64,000 nucleotides of DNA from Serinus canaria (GCF_022539315.1 NC_066314.1:45011180-45075179), one strand, 5' to 3'; positions 1 through 12,797 are shown, numbered from the stretch's first letter. The notes: generated from the letters alone by a model not told the origin. Numbers and translations: made by a program.

Positions 1-63
1 GACTCCCTTGTAAGAGACAGACAGGACAATGGTTGGTACTTTCTTCATCTGTTCTGTAGACTT
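1..63 (-). CDS. ANKS1B: ANKS1B coding exon, PTB core (cut by window edge)
   Basis: The first 63 bases, read on the minus strand, encode 21 residues (KSTEQMKKVPTIVLS, then VSYKGV). This is the PTB segment that follows the CAKMR helix in ANKS1B. The acceptor (gttttgatttcag) ends at position 64. The reading frame is open to the window edge, so the exon continues to the left and its donor is not visible. Mammalian ANKS1B isoforms, as I recall them, carry four extra residues (ANCQ) between CAKMR and KSTEQ. Here the two visible exons join directly in phase 0, like the paralogue ANKS1A. The remaining PTB strands and C-terminal tail must lie outside the window. Confidence 0.9.
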
Positions 64-1271
64 CTGAAATCAAAACAAAGATATCATTATTCTTAGAGTT
101 GTGTTGCATTGCAATAACAGTGCTCTCTTCTTCTGATTAAATACCTAAGTTAAATAAATATTTTACTTTTTCTTCAGCCAGCTGTGCTCTGGGTTTATGC
201 TCTCTTGTAGTAACAAAACTAAAATAGCTTTAAATTTGTTGTGAGGATAGTAAAAATTCTCTTTTTTTTTTCTAGCACAATAGGAAGAGAATAAAGTAAA
301 TTTTCCAGGCTTAAAAAGACCAGTCATGCAAGCAGTGTTTCCCAAAATTTGTGTGTTTAGGACATCTATCTGGTGTGCCCCATCCACTGCTGCCTCCCTC
401 CCCTTCTCCTGCCCTTCCCAGCTGTAAGAATCAACAGCACAGTACCTCTTGCAGTACCATTTCCTGGCTGCAATCAGTTGTTATTTAGAAATATTTCCCT
501 GTTTTTCCCCTCTTTGCAGCTGTATTTGTGACATGAGGTATCCTTGCAGCCCTCTAGGCCTGCCAGTCAATCTGTCAGCCAGCACTGTACCTTGTCAGTC
601 TGGCTGTCTGCACTTGGAGTGTTGCTGCTGCTGCTGCAAGCTGCTTTACACATGAATTAGCACAGAGGCTGATTCTGCATCCCCTCAGTGTCAGGTTCTC
701 CCACCTACAGTTCATGCCCCTCTATAAGGTTGTGTTTCCTTTTATGCTAGTCTGTGTGCCTTCAGTGTGATGCACACAGCAAACATATTTCCTGCTGAAC
801 AGACTGGGAAAACATTTGAGGCAGAATTAAGTTTTCTGCAGAAAAAAAAGTTCTTTATTTACAGATTAAATTTACTACAACAGCCCCAAAACCAACAAAA
901 CAAAACCCCAAAATGTGGCATAATAGTTTATGACTGATTTGAATTATTTTAAGGTTAATGACAACGATGGACCAGACTATTCTGCACAGAACTTCTATAG
1001 TAACATTCAGAAAATGCTTATTTATGGGACTAGCTGCAAACAGTCACAGAGATCAGTCAAATATTTTCCTGAGAGGAAATGAACTATTGACAGTTACAGG
1101 TAAACATGAGGAAACATCAGCACACAGAAGGAGAGTGTAAAGACACTGAGAAGTCTAGAACTGGCACATAGGAAGATCATTAAAGCAGCTGAACAAAAGT
1201 AGCAGCAGTGGCTTTGTATTATTCAAAAAAAGCCCAAAAAAGCAGAGATAGAAACTTGAAAACACAAAATG

Positions 1272-1306
1272 TAACTAAAAAATATCTTTGAACTAAAAAA
1301 TATCTT
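1272..1306 (+). repeat. Tandem duplication of a 17-base A/T-rich unit
   Basis: The unit aactaaaaaatatcttt occurs twice, separated by one base. Confidence 0.9.
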
Positions 1307-1776
1307 TAGTGCTAACTCTAGAAAGCAAAATAAACAGAAACTTAAAACAAAAAACTGCCCTGAGATCATGTCTCCTTATTGGCTCTCGATCTTCCCAGAA
1401 TCAAACAAGGCTACATTTCTGTCAGCACGAAATTCAAAGCTACAGATCCAGCTATGTTCTGCAATTAGTGTCCAAGCAGGCTAAAACCTCATATTAAAGT
1501 TTCAAGGACAGCCCCAGCTGTCTGTGTAATGGGGAGGATTGTTGGATCTCTCTGTATCAAATGACTTGAGACACTTGAGACAGCAATCAAGTGTCAATTT
1601 ACCCCAGAGAAAACTCCTTTCACCCAGAATGGTCACCACTTTTGAGAAATGAAAGCTTAAATGATAAAACATCCTGAAGAATTTTAACAAATGCTGAAGA
1701 AAGACACTAATCTGATTTGCATGCCTCTGAACTGAGTGGACTGGCATCCCTACCAAAAGCAGAGCAAGCAGCTACC

Positions 1777-1800
1777 TGTGTGTGTGTGTGTGTGTGTGTG
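1777..1800 (+). repeat. (TG)n dinucleotide repeat
   Basis: Twelve uninterrupted TG copies. Confidence 0.97.
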
Positions 1801-4800
1801 ACTTTAACAGATCTTTAAACAGATCTTTTCATAAAATTCAATTTCAATGCACAGAAAGCATGACAGTGACTGCACAGAACCTGCAGTACATACACCTATC
1901 AGAATAACAAGCAATAACCCCATCTATGCTCATTCTAGACAAAATAGTCACAAATACAACATCACTTTAATCGTCTGGCAGGGCAGCAATCATTCAACTT
2001 TTGTCCTTTCAATTTAGTCCAACAGCTACACACAAGAGAGCTTTCTTTTTCATTCTGATTATTGTAATTACCTCCTTCCTTGCCTCCTTAGCAGCAAACT
2101 TCCTTTTCTCCACCGTGCTATACAAACACAGGCACTAAGTTCACACATTTTTGTTTTTCAGTACAATTCCCACTGTCTGGTATTTGCCATAAAGGTGAAG
2201 CATCCTGTTGGCTGGGCCACGTTGTATCCATTACCTCTTTCCTCTGGACCTTTAGTTTGTAATTTAATCATCTTCATCTGCTCCACATTCACCTGGGTTT
2301 GTCTTGACCAGACCTGACCTCTAGTATTTAATCAGGGTTGCAAACTGCCAGAAGACTGTCTCTGAGTGAAACAGCTCATCAAGATGCTATTAAATTACAG
2401 CTGGCAAATTAGGAAACGAATCAGAGACTGATGGACATTTGTAATTTATTAAGCCAAACCATCTCAGCTGGTAAGGAGCATAGGCTATTCCTCATCAGCT
2501 TGCAAACCATACAAATCCCAGGATTTGTGCTGGAAGGTGTTCTGGAAGACTGCAGTCCAGTGTGAATCTGGGGTAACAATTCTGCACTTGTACTCTCATT
2601 GAAACCAACAGCTGGGCAGTGGAATAACATCCTTTGCTATTACAGCAGGGCCATCAAGAAAAACAGCAAGCTCTATTCCCTGGCTCCACTCTTAGTGATA
2701 CAGTAACTGAGGTCCACCAGATAATTATTATTTCCAAGCAGTTTCCAAGCTTCAATGGTTCTAAGTTGTCATGGTGAGCTCACACTATTTGCTTGTTGTT
2801 CCTTTCTTTTTAATGAAGGACTTGTCTGCCAGAATGTGTAACGTGTGAATTCAGAGACACAGAATGAATTCCTTTTGCTCAGGCACTGTAGGTGCTTTGG
2901 CTCTGAATTCTAGGATGCTGAGATGAAGTCCCACAGATTTCCTGGTCAGACATTTCACACCTCTATGCAAGCCAAGTGGGCATCTCTGCCCAAGCCTGTG
3001 CCCAGAATTGAGAAGAAGGTGGGGCACAGGAGTCAGTATTCCCTTTCCTCGGGTTTTTCAGGTTCTAGCCACTGTACCAACTCCATGAGGGCACAATGAG
3101 ATGACAAAACATTCTTGTCCATCTGGTGTCTCTATGGGAAGCACATGGACTTGGGCCAAAGTTACAGGAGCCACAGCTGAAGGCTGGCCTTGGATGTCAT
3201 GTGCATGCTGACATATGGTCTCATGCTCCAAGGCTTGTTCATACCATAGTAGCAGGATTAGATTTCATCTCACAAAGAAATAATCATAGTGACAGGACAC
3301 TGTCTTTGGGCAACTGCTCACTAGCCTGGAACTACTCATAGTTCCTCTGAACTCTGCTGTTTGTGACTGTAACTGGCTCTTCATTTCAACACCCTTCTAT
3401 AGGAACATCACCTGGGTGAACAGCAAGCCTATTCCAGGCTCCTTGCCAGTGCCTGTGGCTGACCAGCTGGTCACCTAGTCAGGACAGATGTGCATACCCA
3501 TCCCCATGGGTGCACTGCTCCTGCAGGCAGGAGCCTCTGTGCTGCACAGTCTGCCCTGCCAGAGAGCTGAGCTTTGGGGCCACCTCTGCAATCCTTGCTG
3601 CCAGACAGGTAAATGACCATGTGAAACAGGCCAGGTATAATTCAAGAACCATAAAGCAGGCTTGTGTGCATACACAGGAAGAAAAAAGTGTCACCATCCT
3701 AAATCTAGTGTGACATATGTGCAGCTTCTCCAGACTTCTCAAAAGACACAGAGCATCTTTCTCTTCAGAACAAGGAACATCTGGAGTACCAGTCTTGTCT
3801 GTATTTTGATGCAGCTGCTGCAATGAAGCTGCTTCATCCCCTCAGCACCCACAATGCAGACCAGCTGAGTGGAGGAAGGCAGAAGGTACCCTCTGCATAA
3901 CTACCTGGTTACTGCACAGGTCTGAACTTCAGACTATTCTGAGTCTGCATCTGAACCCACTGCTGCCATTTTTTAGGACAGTGCCAAAACCCTGCTTGGA
4001 CACTGCTGGTCCCAATTTCTCCTGTTGAAATGGGTCACGAGGAGATGCAAGAGAGGAAGTTCAATCTTGTTCTCATCTTGTTCATGGATTTTCTTTAGTT
4101 TCACTGAAAAAAAAATCACTCTCATATCCAGAGCCTAAACTTATTTTCATATTATAGTAGTACTACAAATTGTCTTAAGTAGGTAAAGCATTTCCACTTG
4201 CATATTGATTTTGAGTTAAAGGCTGTGCAGAACTGATAGACATTTATTTAGAATATAAAATAAAATCCAACTGATTTGAGATCCACCCTGCCAGCATGCC
4301 TAACAAATCTAGGTAATTAACAATGGCTTAAGAGGAAGAGGACTTAACAAAGTAATATAAACTAGTGGTTTATTTTTAAAAAGCAAATAAAAAACCTGCA
4401 ACCCTGAAGGGCCTTTAACCTTTTCAAGACAGGATTGTACCTCAATACTTTATTCTGTGCAGAACTGAGAGCACTAATTCAACACCTTTGAATGCTCCTG
4501 CAGTGTACAAGCAAACCATGGTATCTCTGAGCACACACCCACACAAAGCAGCTGAACAAGAAATTCAGAAACACACACAGAATGGTGTCCAAGTAAGATG
4601 CTAACAAATTCCCTTGATATACTGTAGCACATGGTGCAACACAGCCCCCTCTGAAAATCTTGCATCTCATTTCTTTATTTTCTGCCAAGAGGAAAGGGGA
4701 TTCACTGGTACTTCTACTTTGCCATGTTGACCACTGCAACATACTTATACATGCATTTAGAACTAGATTACTCAGCTTTCATAGAGTGGCCAAAATGAAA

Positions 4801-5217
4801 ACAGATTCACTTTTAGGTTTATATGTACTTATATTTGATATTGCAAATACTCAGGAAAGAAATATTATTCACCTATGACAAGTCACTAACAACCTCATAC
4901 GTAAATAAATTCCAAGTAAAAGTTTATGAGCCTGTAAAATCTTAAGTCCTCATCTTGGCTTTCTACTTTTGCATATGAATCTTCAGTGCTATATTGTTTT
5001 TTGATATCTATATGAACACTAGCTGGCAATTCTCCTATTCAATAATGTATTGGAATCCACTTCATTGTAAGAATCTGAATATTTTCCCAAACTGGTAACA
5101 ACTATTAATTCTAAATGGCATCAGACTGCACATTTTAAAACATGTGTTAGTACCACCTACTATCATACCACTAAGTCTGGTATTTATTTAAGGCTTACAA
5201 AACTTCACTAAATAGTT

Positions 5218-5805
5218 CACAGAATCAGTGAAATCTCAGTTGGAAGGGAACCTGAAGAATAATTAAATCCAATCCAACTCCTGGCCCTACAGAGGGTCAC
5301 CCCCAAAAGTTACACCTGTGACTGAGAGCATGGCCCAAACAAACCCTTCTTGAGCTCTGCCAGGCTGGTGCTGTGACCACTGCCCTGGGGAGTTGTTGCA
5401 GTGCCCAAACACCCTCTGGGTGAAGAACCTTTTTCTAATACCCAACCTAAACCTCCCCTGACACAACATCAGGCCATTCCCTTGGGTCCTGTTGGTGACC
5501 ACCACAGAGAAGAGAGCAGTCTTGCCCCTCCTCTTCCCATCATGAGGAAGTTGCAGACTGCCATGCAGGAGCTGCCCTCAGCCTCCTCTACTCCAGGCTG
5601 AACAGATCAGTGTCCTCAGCTGCTCCTCACAAAGCTTCCCCTCAAGGCCCTTCAACATTCTCATGGCCCTCCTTTGGATGCTCTCTAACAGCTTTATTTC
5701 CTTCTCACAGCCTGGTGCCCAAAACCACACACAGGACTCAAGGTGGGGCGGCACCAGGGCAGAGTAAAGGGGGACAATCACCTCCCTTGACCAGCTGGGG
5801 AAGAG
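5218..5805 (-). mobile_element. CR1 LINE, 5'-truncated, antisense to + strand
   Basis: This 0.6-kb segment is the 3' end of a CR1 retrotransposon in minus orientation. It opens on the + strand with cacagaatcagtgaaatc and ttggaaggga, the reverse complement of the usual CR1 tail. It then runs through the conserved 3' UTR and the end of ORF2. CR1 elements are typically cut at the 5' end by incomplete reverse transcription and have no poly-A tail. It is the longest CR1 in the window. Its internal sequence closely resembles the + strand copy at 59.4 kb, suggesting one subfamily. Confidence 0.9.
5578..5781 (-). pseudogene. CR1 ORF2 C-terminal remnant
   Basis: On the minus strand an open stretch reads MIVPLYSALVPPHLESCVWF and continues with CEKEIKLLESIQRRAMRM. 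This is the well-known C-terminal end of the CR1 ORF2 protein (reverse transcriptase region, with the PLYSALV-PHLE and QRRA motifs). The catalytic endonuclease and polymerase parts are absent because the element is truncated, so it is a dead fragment, not a gene. Confidence 0.9.
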
Positions 5806-8311
5806 GAGCTTGAGTGAATCCCTTTGACAAGATCATGCACGAGATGAAATTGAAATAAAAACTCCAAGTCCACATGTGAGCAGTTAGTTTTGAGGCCAAC
5901 TGGCCTTTTACCAAATATTTACATACAATTGTACAATCTGCCTTTTAACAAATACTTACTAACTTCTCTCAGTCTGAAAAGTTTAAAAATGCATTGTTGA
6001 CATAATTTAACACTTGTTTGAATAAAACTACATCTGCAATCCTCATGGTACAAAACTCTTTACTGCTCTACAATTAGTGGATGCCTCCAAGCTACATTCT
6101 TAATATGAATAGTGCACCTGTGGTGCACCTGTAATGCACCTAGTTGAGAGAGAGATGTTTTTTCTTTTGCAGTATCTCTAAACATTCCTCTGCATTGGAG
6201 CTGCCCTTTAGATTCCTTTCAGCCAGAATTCAAGGATGTACCATCCTCTGAACACATGGTACAGCATGATGTGGATGTGCATAGAGACTGAATGTTCATA
6301 AGATCTTCCAGCACTACTCATTTTTTCCTTTTGGGTAATATCCATGGGCCTGTTCCACTGCAGACCCTCTGAAAGCAGTGGCCACAAGAGAGAGGCAGAG
6401 CTGCAAGTCTCAAAAGAGCAGAGACTGAAGAATCTAAATCCCAAAATAGTGTTTGATGCTGACATGGTATTTGCCCAGAGAGTTTCACCAGGAGGCAGAT
6501 GCAGACTTCTACTTCTGGAGGAAAAATGAAACATAGATTGAAAAGTAAGAAAGGGTTTAGTAGCAACATCTAAATTTGGTTCCTTCTTTACCTAAGAAGA
6601 AATGAAAGGAGGAAGAAAGGCCCTAGATGCTGCCTGTTTTCAGTGAGTCAACTCTGCCTCACTTTCCTCTCCAGAGATAAGAGAATCAGATTTTATAGCA
6701 ACTCCAACTTTGACATTTTGGTCTTAAGTCAGCAAGACATTTCACCTGCTTTGTGAGCAGAATTATATTGCTGGTTCCTCAGAACTCTGATCTGAAATTT
6801 AAGAACCTATTCCTAGCAAGAAAATATTTAAGAAAGAAATATAATAGTCAGGAAGGTGGCAGGATCTAAGAAGCAAATTTAAGTTCCCTTCTGCTGCAGT
6901 AAATATTTGACTGGTTTGGACTGTTCAGTTGGTGTATGCAACATCAGTGATTTAACACAGCTGCAAAGAAAGAATCTACCTTGTTGCTGTGCTCTTGCCA
7001 GTAAATATAAAACAATCCCCTTCCCACCTGGTCAAGGAATTCCGATCTGTAAATGCCAAATGAAGTCTTCTGTAGAGAACAAATCTCTTTCCAGCTCAAA
7101 ATTCACTTTAACCCTTGCCTTTATTTTGATGCAAACACATCTTATTCTCCCTTCACGTTCCTGTGATAAATTGTGATGAAGGCAGCGATCTGATTGAAAA
7201 CCCAACTTGCAGTATTTCCCATTTCACACTGAAAAAGAGGAATTCTTAATTTCTTGAAGGAATCTCTCAAATATAATTAATAAATCTACTCTGGCCAGGA
7301 CAGCAAGATTTAATCTCCAAGTAGGAAAGGTCAGTTTACAGTGAGAATGGAGATAAGGAGACAGTGCTGTCCACTAGAGAGGGAGTTTGTGAGAGAAAAT
7401 AGCTGGAAACAAGTAAGAAACTGTAAAATATAAAGGAGCGCAAATATATTAATAGAAAACTGAAGTTCTTGACAAATATCCATAATTTTGTGTGGTTACA
7501 TGATTTTGCAGTTTGGATGGGGAAAAAAAAACATGTATAACCTTGACCCCAGTGTTGAGCTCCAGATATTGCATCTGCATGATTTTCCCCAAACAAATCC
7601 ATCAACTGCCCTGCTAGAGCACACTGCTGAGAAGCACAGTGGATTTCCAAGAAGAGTTATTAAGGTAAAGGTTCCCAGGGTTTTTTGTTGTTGCCCTTTC
7701 GTTTTCTTTTTTATTAAATTATTTTTCTTGGTGGGTTTTTTTACATTATAGAAGATTTAGGATCTCCTTTCACTTTTAAGCCATAAGAAGGAGGCTGCTG
7801 TAAGCCTCTCTGCAAAGAGACACAAGGGATATCCACATGACACTTCCCTGGAGAACCAAAACCATCAATTGCAATAATTGAAAGCCCTGGGAGCATCTAC
7901 AACTAACAGTGAGGGCTCTGCAGTCAGCAAACATGTCATTTTTCTTGTTTCCCTGTATTTATAAATGATTAAGGAAGATCAAGATTTTTTTTCACTGATA
8001 CCCTTCTTTCATCCTTGTGCACCTGCTGACTGCAAGACATCCAGTGAATGTCAACATTTCTGACAGCAGCATTAGGTAAAAGATGGAGAATCAAAAGCCA
8101 CATTGACAGAAAAATTAGGTACCTAATTTGCAAACATTCTCTATAAAGCCATTATGTGGCTGAGTCCAGAAAGATTAAACTAATTGTGGGGAGTGACCTC
8201 CACCTGGCACAAGTTTATATGTGACATACCACCCCCCATACCCAACATGTTTCACACTGCAGCAGGCTACAGTTTTGCAATATGTGCATGGAATAATAAA
8301 TAAAATACCAG

Positions 8312-8326
8312 AAAAAAAAAAAAAAA
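8312..8326 (+). repeat. Poly-A run, 15 bases
   Basis: Fifteen A residues preceded by aataataaataaaataccag. No retroposed gene body is recognisable upstream. Confidence 0.85.
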
Positions 8327-10422
8327 GGTTGTTCTATCACAATAGTAAACCCTATGTAAAGGTCTTGTTGATTCCAGAGACACTGGACAAGTGTAAAGAA
8401 TTCAGTACCTGAGAGCCAGACAAATAATACATCCAGCTTTTCACTTCTCTTTCTTGTAAGTGAAATGTACCTTTCAATACATTTAAAGTAAAATGTAGCT
8501 GTAACAGAAACCAGCTTTTCAATGACAACCCCAGGTTACCTAAATAAAATAATGAACATCACAGCAAAGTTTCAGGATGACTTTGGACAACCTGGACTCC
8601 CAATTCACTGACAACAACTTTCAGAAGACATCCAGAGGGAGGAAGGTTTGGAAAAATATACATTTTTCTCACAGGCAAACAGGCTAAAATAATAATTTGT
8701 TCCCATTAAGTCAAACATTTTTTGCTTTTGACTTGAATAGGAACATGATTAAAAGGACTACATAGAGAGAATAGATGAAATCCTGATTAAAAACTGTTTT
8801 ATTCAAATATCTTTGCAATGAAAAAACCCTCACACCACAAAATAAACACTTTCACAGAACAACTGTTACAAAAGAGAATGTAAAAACCAAATGTACATGA
8901 ACACCATCACTGTATTATATAAGTGTCCTGTATGGCACTATAGAAAAGAAGTGAAACTGCACTATTTATATAGGAAATGTGTATTTTAAATATGTTTTCA
9001 AACACTTGGTTTTTTTGGTTGTATAATTTTAATTGGCCAAAGTTATTACTTATAGAAATAGATATTAAAATGCCTATAAATTATTTAGAGTGCCTTTTTT
9101 GATGTTAAGTCTCCTAGTTCAGTCAGAAAACTTACTGAAGTTGTCATGTGCTACTATAGTGCCAGATTCTGCCCTAATTTCTGAACATGAATACACCCAA
9201 AAAATTGAACTGCTAAGCCTGACAGTTTCAAAGCTGGATTGGGAGATGGTATGCCTGCAGCCTCAATTAATTCCCCAGAACACGTGTATGTGATTGTAGA
9301 TCCCTCTGTGTCAAATTGCTGGGTTTTTTCAGAGGAGTTTAAGCCCAGGTAAGGAATGATTAGCATGTAATTAGCTGAAAAGCCTCAGGTCTTCAGGCAA
9401 TCTAGTAATTGTGAATTACTAAACCAGCTTGGGTGGAAGTCTGTGTACTGCACACATGCATCCAGCAGGAAATGGTTGTCTGATTGCATGAATTTTACAC
9501 ATTTTCCAGCTTTCTGATCTGAATGTCACCCCTTGTGCTCAGAGACATCTTGCATAAGAGGTATTTGGATACACAGAAGAAAAGATTTTGCTCATCCATC
9601 TAGGTAATTGTACACCTTTGGTAGATTAGCAAACAATTATTTTCTTCATTAATTAATCATGCCAGCCCATGATATGTTCACCATGGCTGGGAACAGGTGT
9701 GTTCTTATTACAGCTACAGTTGGGAATATCAGGCTATGGCTCGTTTTGTATGTCCAACAGCAATGCTTCTTGGAGATAGACTACTGCAATTTGCTACAAA
9801 CCAGTATCAGGCCAAAGAGCCACAGGAAAACATATTCTTAACAGTCTGAAGGAAACCTAGCTGCTTTCCCACTGTGAGATGAAACTGAGTTAGACCCCAT
9901 TTCACCCTTTAATCAAAAAGCATATAAGTAAGTCATAATTAAAGGAAATTCTCATGTGAGTAAAAATTATCCATAGGATTATGTGGCTGTTGGATTAGAC
10001 CATATGTAAAAACCAGTGTGTTTGGTAACATGTTATATATTTACTACTACATATTTAACATTGAAAATTCAATCTAGATGATCATATAAAAGCTACAAAT
10101 TCTGTTTATAAAACAATTGGATTTGGGCATGCCAAATTGTGTGGACAGTACTTTGAAACATCCTCAAAGATTCATGAGAAATATAACACAAACATTTGAG
10201 GTTTTTTGTTAGATACAACATGCAAAATAAAAAATTACCTTAAAATTTTGGTATTACTTCAAATTAAGATATAAGACAGAATAGATTCCCTATTGAATAT
10301 CAATGTAAAAGCAAGGAAAGGAAATGGATAACAGCACATTACAAAAGCAAAAAGGATACAATACAAACAATCAAGTTATTTAATACTAATACAATAGAGA
10401 AGGAGAAGGTTTACAAACTTAC

Positions 10423-10494
10423 CCTCATCTTTGCACATGCATCCTGTGTCGACTCTGTGCCTCTTAACTCTTTTACCAGCATGGAACCTAAATA
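10423..10494 (-). CDS. ANKS1B: ANKS1B coding exon, PTB YLGS strand and helix
   Basis: This short 72-bp exon encodes 24 residues beginning YLGSMLVKELRG and ending DACAKMR. It supplies the YLGS strand and the following alpha-helix (GTESTQDACAKMR) of the PTB domain. The acceptor is ggatttttgttctag and the donor AGG|GTAAGT; both junctions are phase 0. It is too short to stand out as an open reading frame and was found by matching the expected continuation of the preceding exon. One conservative change (V for I in MLVKEL) is seen against the mammalian protein as I recall it. Skipping it would keep the frame but remove a core helix and strand, so it is probably constitutive. Confidence 0.95.
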
Positions 10495-11056
10495 CTAGAA
10501 CAAAAATCCATTGAACTTAGATTAGCTGCAATTCCAGAACTGACAAACATCTGCAGAAATGCACAAAAAAATGCTTAAAAAAACCTAGTGGTAGCAATCA
10601 ATTTCTTAACATACTGCTTTCGATCTTTCTTACTCTGCAGCTCTTTGACAAATAATTTAAACTAATATGTTAATTAACCCATGAAACAAGAATGCACAGC
10701 AACAAGTGTATTGAACCAGCTGGAGTTCTTTGAAACAATATCTGAAAGTTGTCTAGCTTATCATTTTAGTTACTGAAACAACAAACAAATACTACAGATT
10801 CCATCTTAAAAAAAACATTAGATTATAAAATGGAGAATTTGCTTTTTTTAGCTGCCATCTGCCAAACTCCTATTGTTATGTGTGCAATCACGTGGATGAG
10901 AAGGCCAGCAGTGACCTTAACCTCAGTGTACTCAATCTGTAACTAATTTATCTGCAAAGAGGGCCTGATGTCAGCAAAGAGAGACAACAAATCTGTACTA
11001 AAACTAGCTTAAAACATTATTTCATCCAAAGGAAAGGCTGACCCTGAACTATTATT

Positions 11057-11420
11057 TTGAAGCCCTTAGTGATCTGGAGGCGGCTGTGCGAGAGGAAGCA
11101 GCAGGGCGCTGTGTCCTGGCTCAGATCTCTGCGAGGAACCCCAGGGAGGAGCCTGCTCATCTCCAGGGCTAACAAGGCAGCATGTGCCCCAGTGACACAG
11201 CTCCTGTGCTACAGACCTCTCCCTCGCTGTGCCACTCGTTGGCACATGCAGTTTGAGCCCTCCTGCAGCCTCTGCTCCCCGGAGGTCTCAGCACCCCCTG
11301 TGCCGTGGCTGAACGGCGCTGCTCCTCCAGGGATGGAGCTGGCTGCATCCTCCCTGCCATTCCCACCTAGCAGAGAGGGGTCTTGTTACTCCTACCTGGG
11401 CTGAACCAAAGCCACACCAT
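11057..11420. other. GC-rich block of unknown origin
   Basis: About 360 bases with GC well above the surrounding intron and a continuous 115-codon frame on the + strand (starting MKPLVIWRRLCERKQQG). No domain, CR1 motif or splice pattern is recognised. It may be an old repeat or a chance compositional block. Confidence 0.4.
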
Positions 11421-11488
11421 GCTCAGCATTTCTCCTGTAGGTGCCACAGGCCTGCATACCTGTGGGGGGGGTGTGTGCTCTTAGAGCT

Positions 11489-11584
11489 CTGTATTCTCTG
11501 GCTACATCAACCCTGTGATGATGCAGCCAGAGATGTGCCAGAGAATACAGATGTGCCAGAGAATACAGATGTGCTGTATTCTCT
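11489..11584. repeat. Short direct and inverted repeat cluster (gccagagaatacag)
   Basis: The 14-mer gccagagaatacag occurs at 11537-11550 and 11555-11568 (period 18). Its reverse complement is at 11489-11502 (ctgtattctctggc), and a partial inverse lies at 11574-11584 (ctgtattctct). The arrangement could fold into alternative hairpins. Confidence 0.85.
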
Positions 11585-11723
11585 GTACTCTCACTGCAGC
11601 ACAAGGCCACAGCTTCTCCTGAGTCCAGTTCTAAGTGAGCAGCATGGGAGCTGAAGGGAGTCATGCCATTGTGAGAATATGGTAAGTAGGCTGCAGGAGG
11701 AGAGAAAGCACTGTGGAAGGCAC

Positions 11724-11832
11724 TATCCATATCCATATCCATATCCATATCCATATCCATATCCATATCCATATCCATATCCATATCCATATCCATATCC
11801 ATATCCATATCCATATCCATATCCATATCCAT
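11724..11832 (+). repeat. (ATCCAT)n hexanucleotide microsatellite
   Basis: About 18 near-perfect copies of TATCCA/ATCCAT. Since six is a multiple of three, each frame repeats a dipeptide (Ile-His on +; Met-Asp or Trp-Ile on -), so open frames cross the array by chance. Copy number is likely polymorphic. Confidence 0.97.
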
Positions 11833-12612
11833 GTCCTCAGTAGCAGCACCAGGTGCCATTATTCAAATCTGAGCACCTATTGGTTTGACCACAGCTTCTC
11901 AAAAAAACTCACTTCCTCTCAAACCATGACAATGAGGATGCTGTGACCCACCACTGCTGACCTGTCTCACTCTACCAGAATGTCTCCTCTGGGAAACAGC
12001 CTAAGCTGACCCATCCAGATGATGAACCCTCTTCAGCTTAGACAAGAACCTCTCAAAATGAACTTCAGTTACAGATGAATGCAAGCTGGAACTGAACACA
12101 GAGTGTACTGGTTCAGTACTCTGCTCTCCTGACCTAAACTGAGATATTTTCTTTAAAGCCTTCAGTTTACACTGTGTATGGTGGGAGTCTCTGACCTGCA
12201 AGAAAATGCATAAATATTTCAATGCAGACAGTAGCCAGCACAGCAATTAGTGAGAAACTCTTTATAGGGCATTATAAATGGGCCAGTGAGCAACATCAAC
12301 ACTACCAGATAAGCACAAGCATAAAGGAATGAATGAAGGGCATTCCTAGAGGACTGCAGATGTGAAAGATTCACAAACTGACCAGCTGTGAGTCCAGCTG
12401 GGGCCTTGCTGGTGATGTGAATGGGGCTTTTGACATTAATTTGATGGGACAGTTTGATGTTGCCCTTGAAGAAAAACAACATATTTAAAGCAAGCTCTGA
12501 AATTAGAAGAGTAAACAAAACCATATTGAACTTAACTGTATTTTTCTAAGTCCTGCTGTCTGACACATCTGGAATCCTTAGCCTTCTCTGGGCAGGTTGC
12601 AATTAATGTCTT

Positions 12613-12680
12613 CAGTTTTTTGGTTGGTTGGTTAGATGGTTGGGTGGTTTTTGTTTTGCTTTGGGGGTTGTTTGTTTTTA
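12613..12680 (+). repeat. G/T-rich low-complexity tract
   Basis: TTGG- and TTTG-type runs (ttggttggttggtt, gggggttgtttgtt) with almost no A or C. It lies about 120 bases before the purine array. Confidence 0.85.
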
Positions 12681-12797
12681 TTTTCTCTCATTTTTTTATA
12701 GACTACAGTAAAACAAATTGGTTTTTTCCTTGAAAGCTACTAGTTAGTCAGGCAGCAGGGTAAAAAAGCAGTGCTTTTTGCTTATGGCAGAAGAGAA

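Larger units (their letters stand above)
64..10422 (-). other. ANKS1B: ANKS1B intron, 10.4 kb
   Basis: This stretch between two PTB exons shows no credible coding sequence; the open frames present are short and unrelated to known domains. It is AT-rich. It contains a (TG)n run near 1.8 kb, a 19-mer tandem repeat near 1.3 kb, a 0.6-kb CR1 at 5.2-5.8 kb, three short copies of a GTGCACCTG-like unit at 6112-6140, a T-rich patch at 7680-7745 and a short A run at 8312. I looked for a four-codon ANCQ microexon with AG/GT borders here and did not find one. Confidence 0.85.

Noticed and set aside
8281..8340. A run at 8312 as the tail of a processed pseudogene
   Set aside because: No gene-like sequence or polyadenylation-signal context with a recognisable body lies upstream.
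11392..11946. Frames with (Met-Asp)n, (Trp-Ile)n and (Ile-His)n tracts
   Set aside because: They come from the (ATCCAT)n microsatellite; flanking codons show no homology or splice logic.
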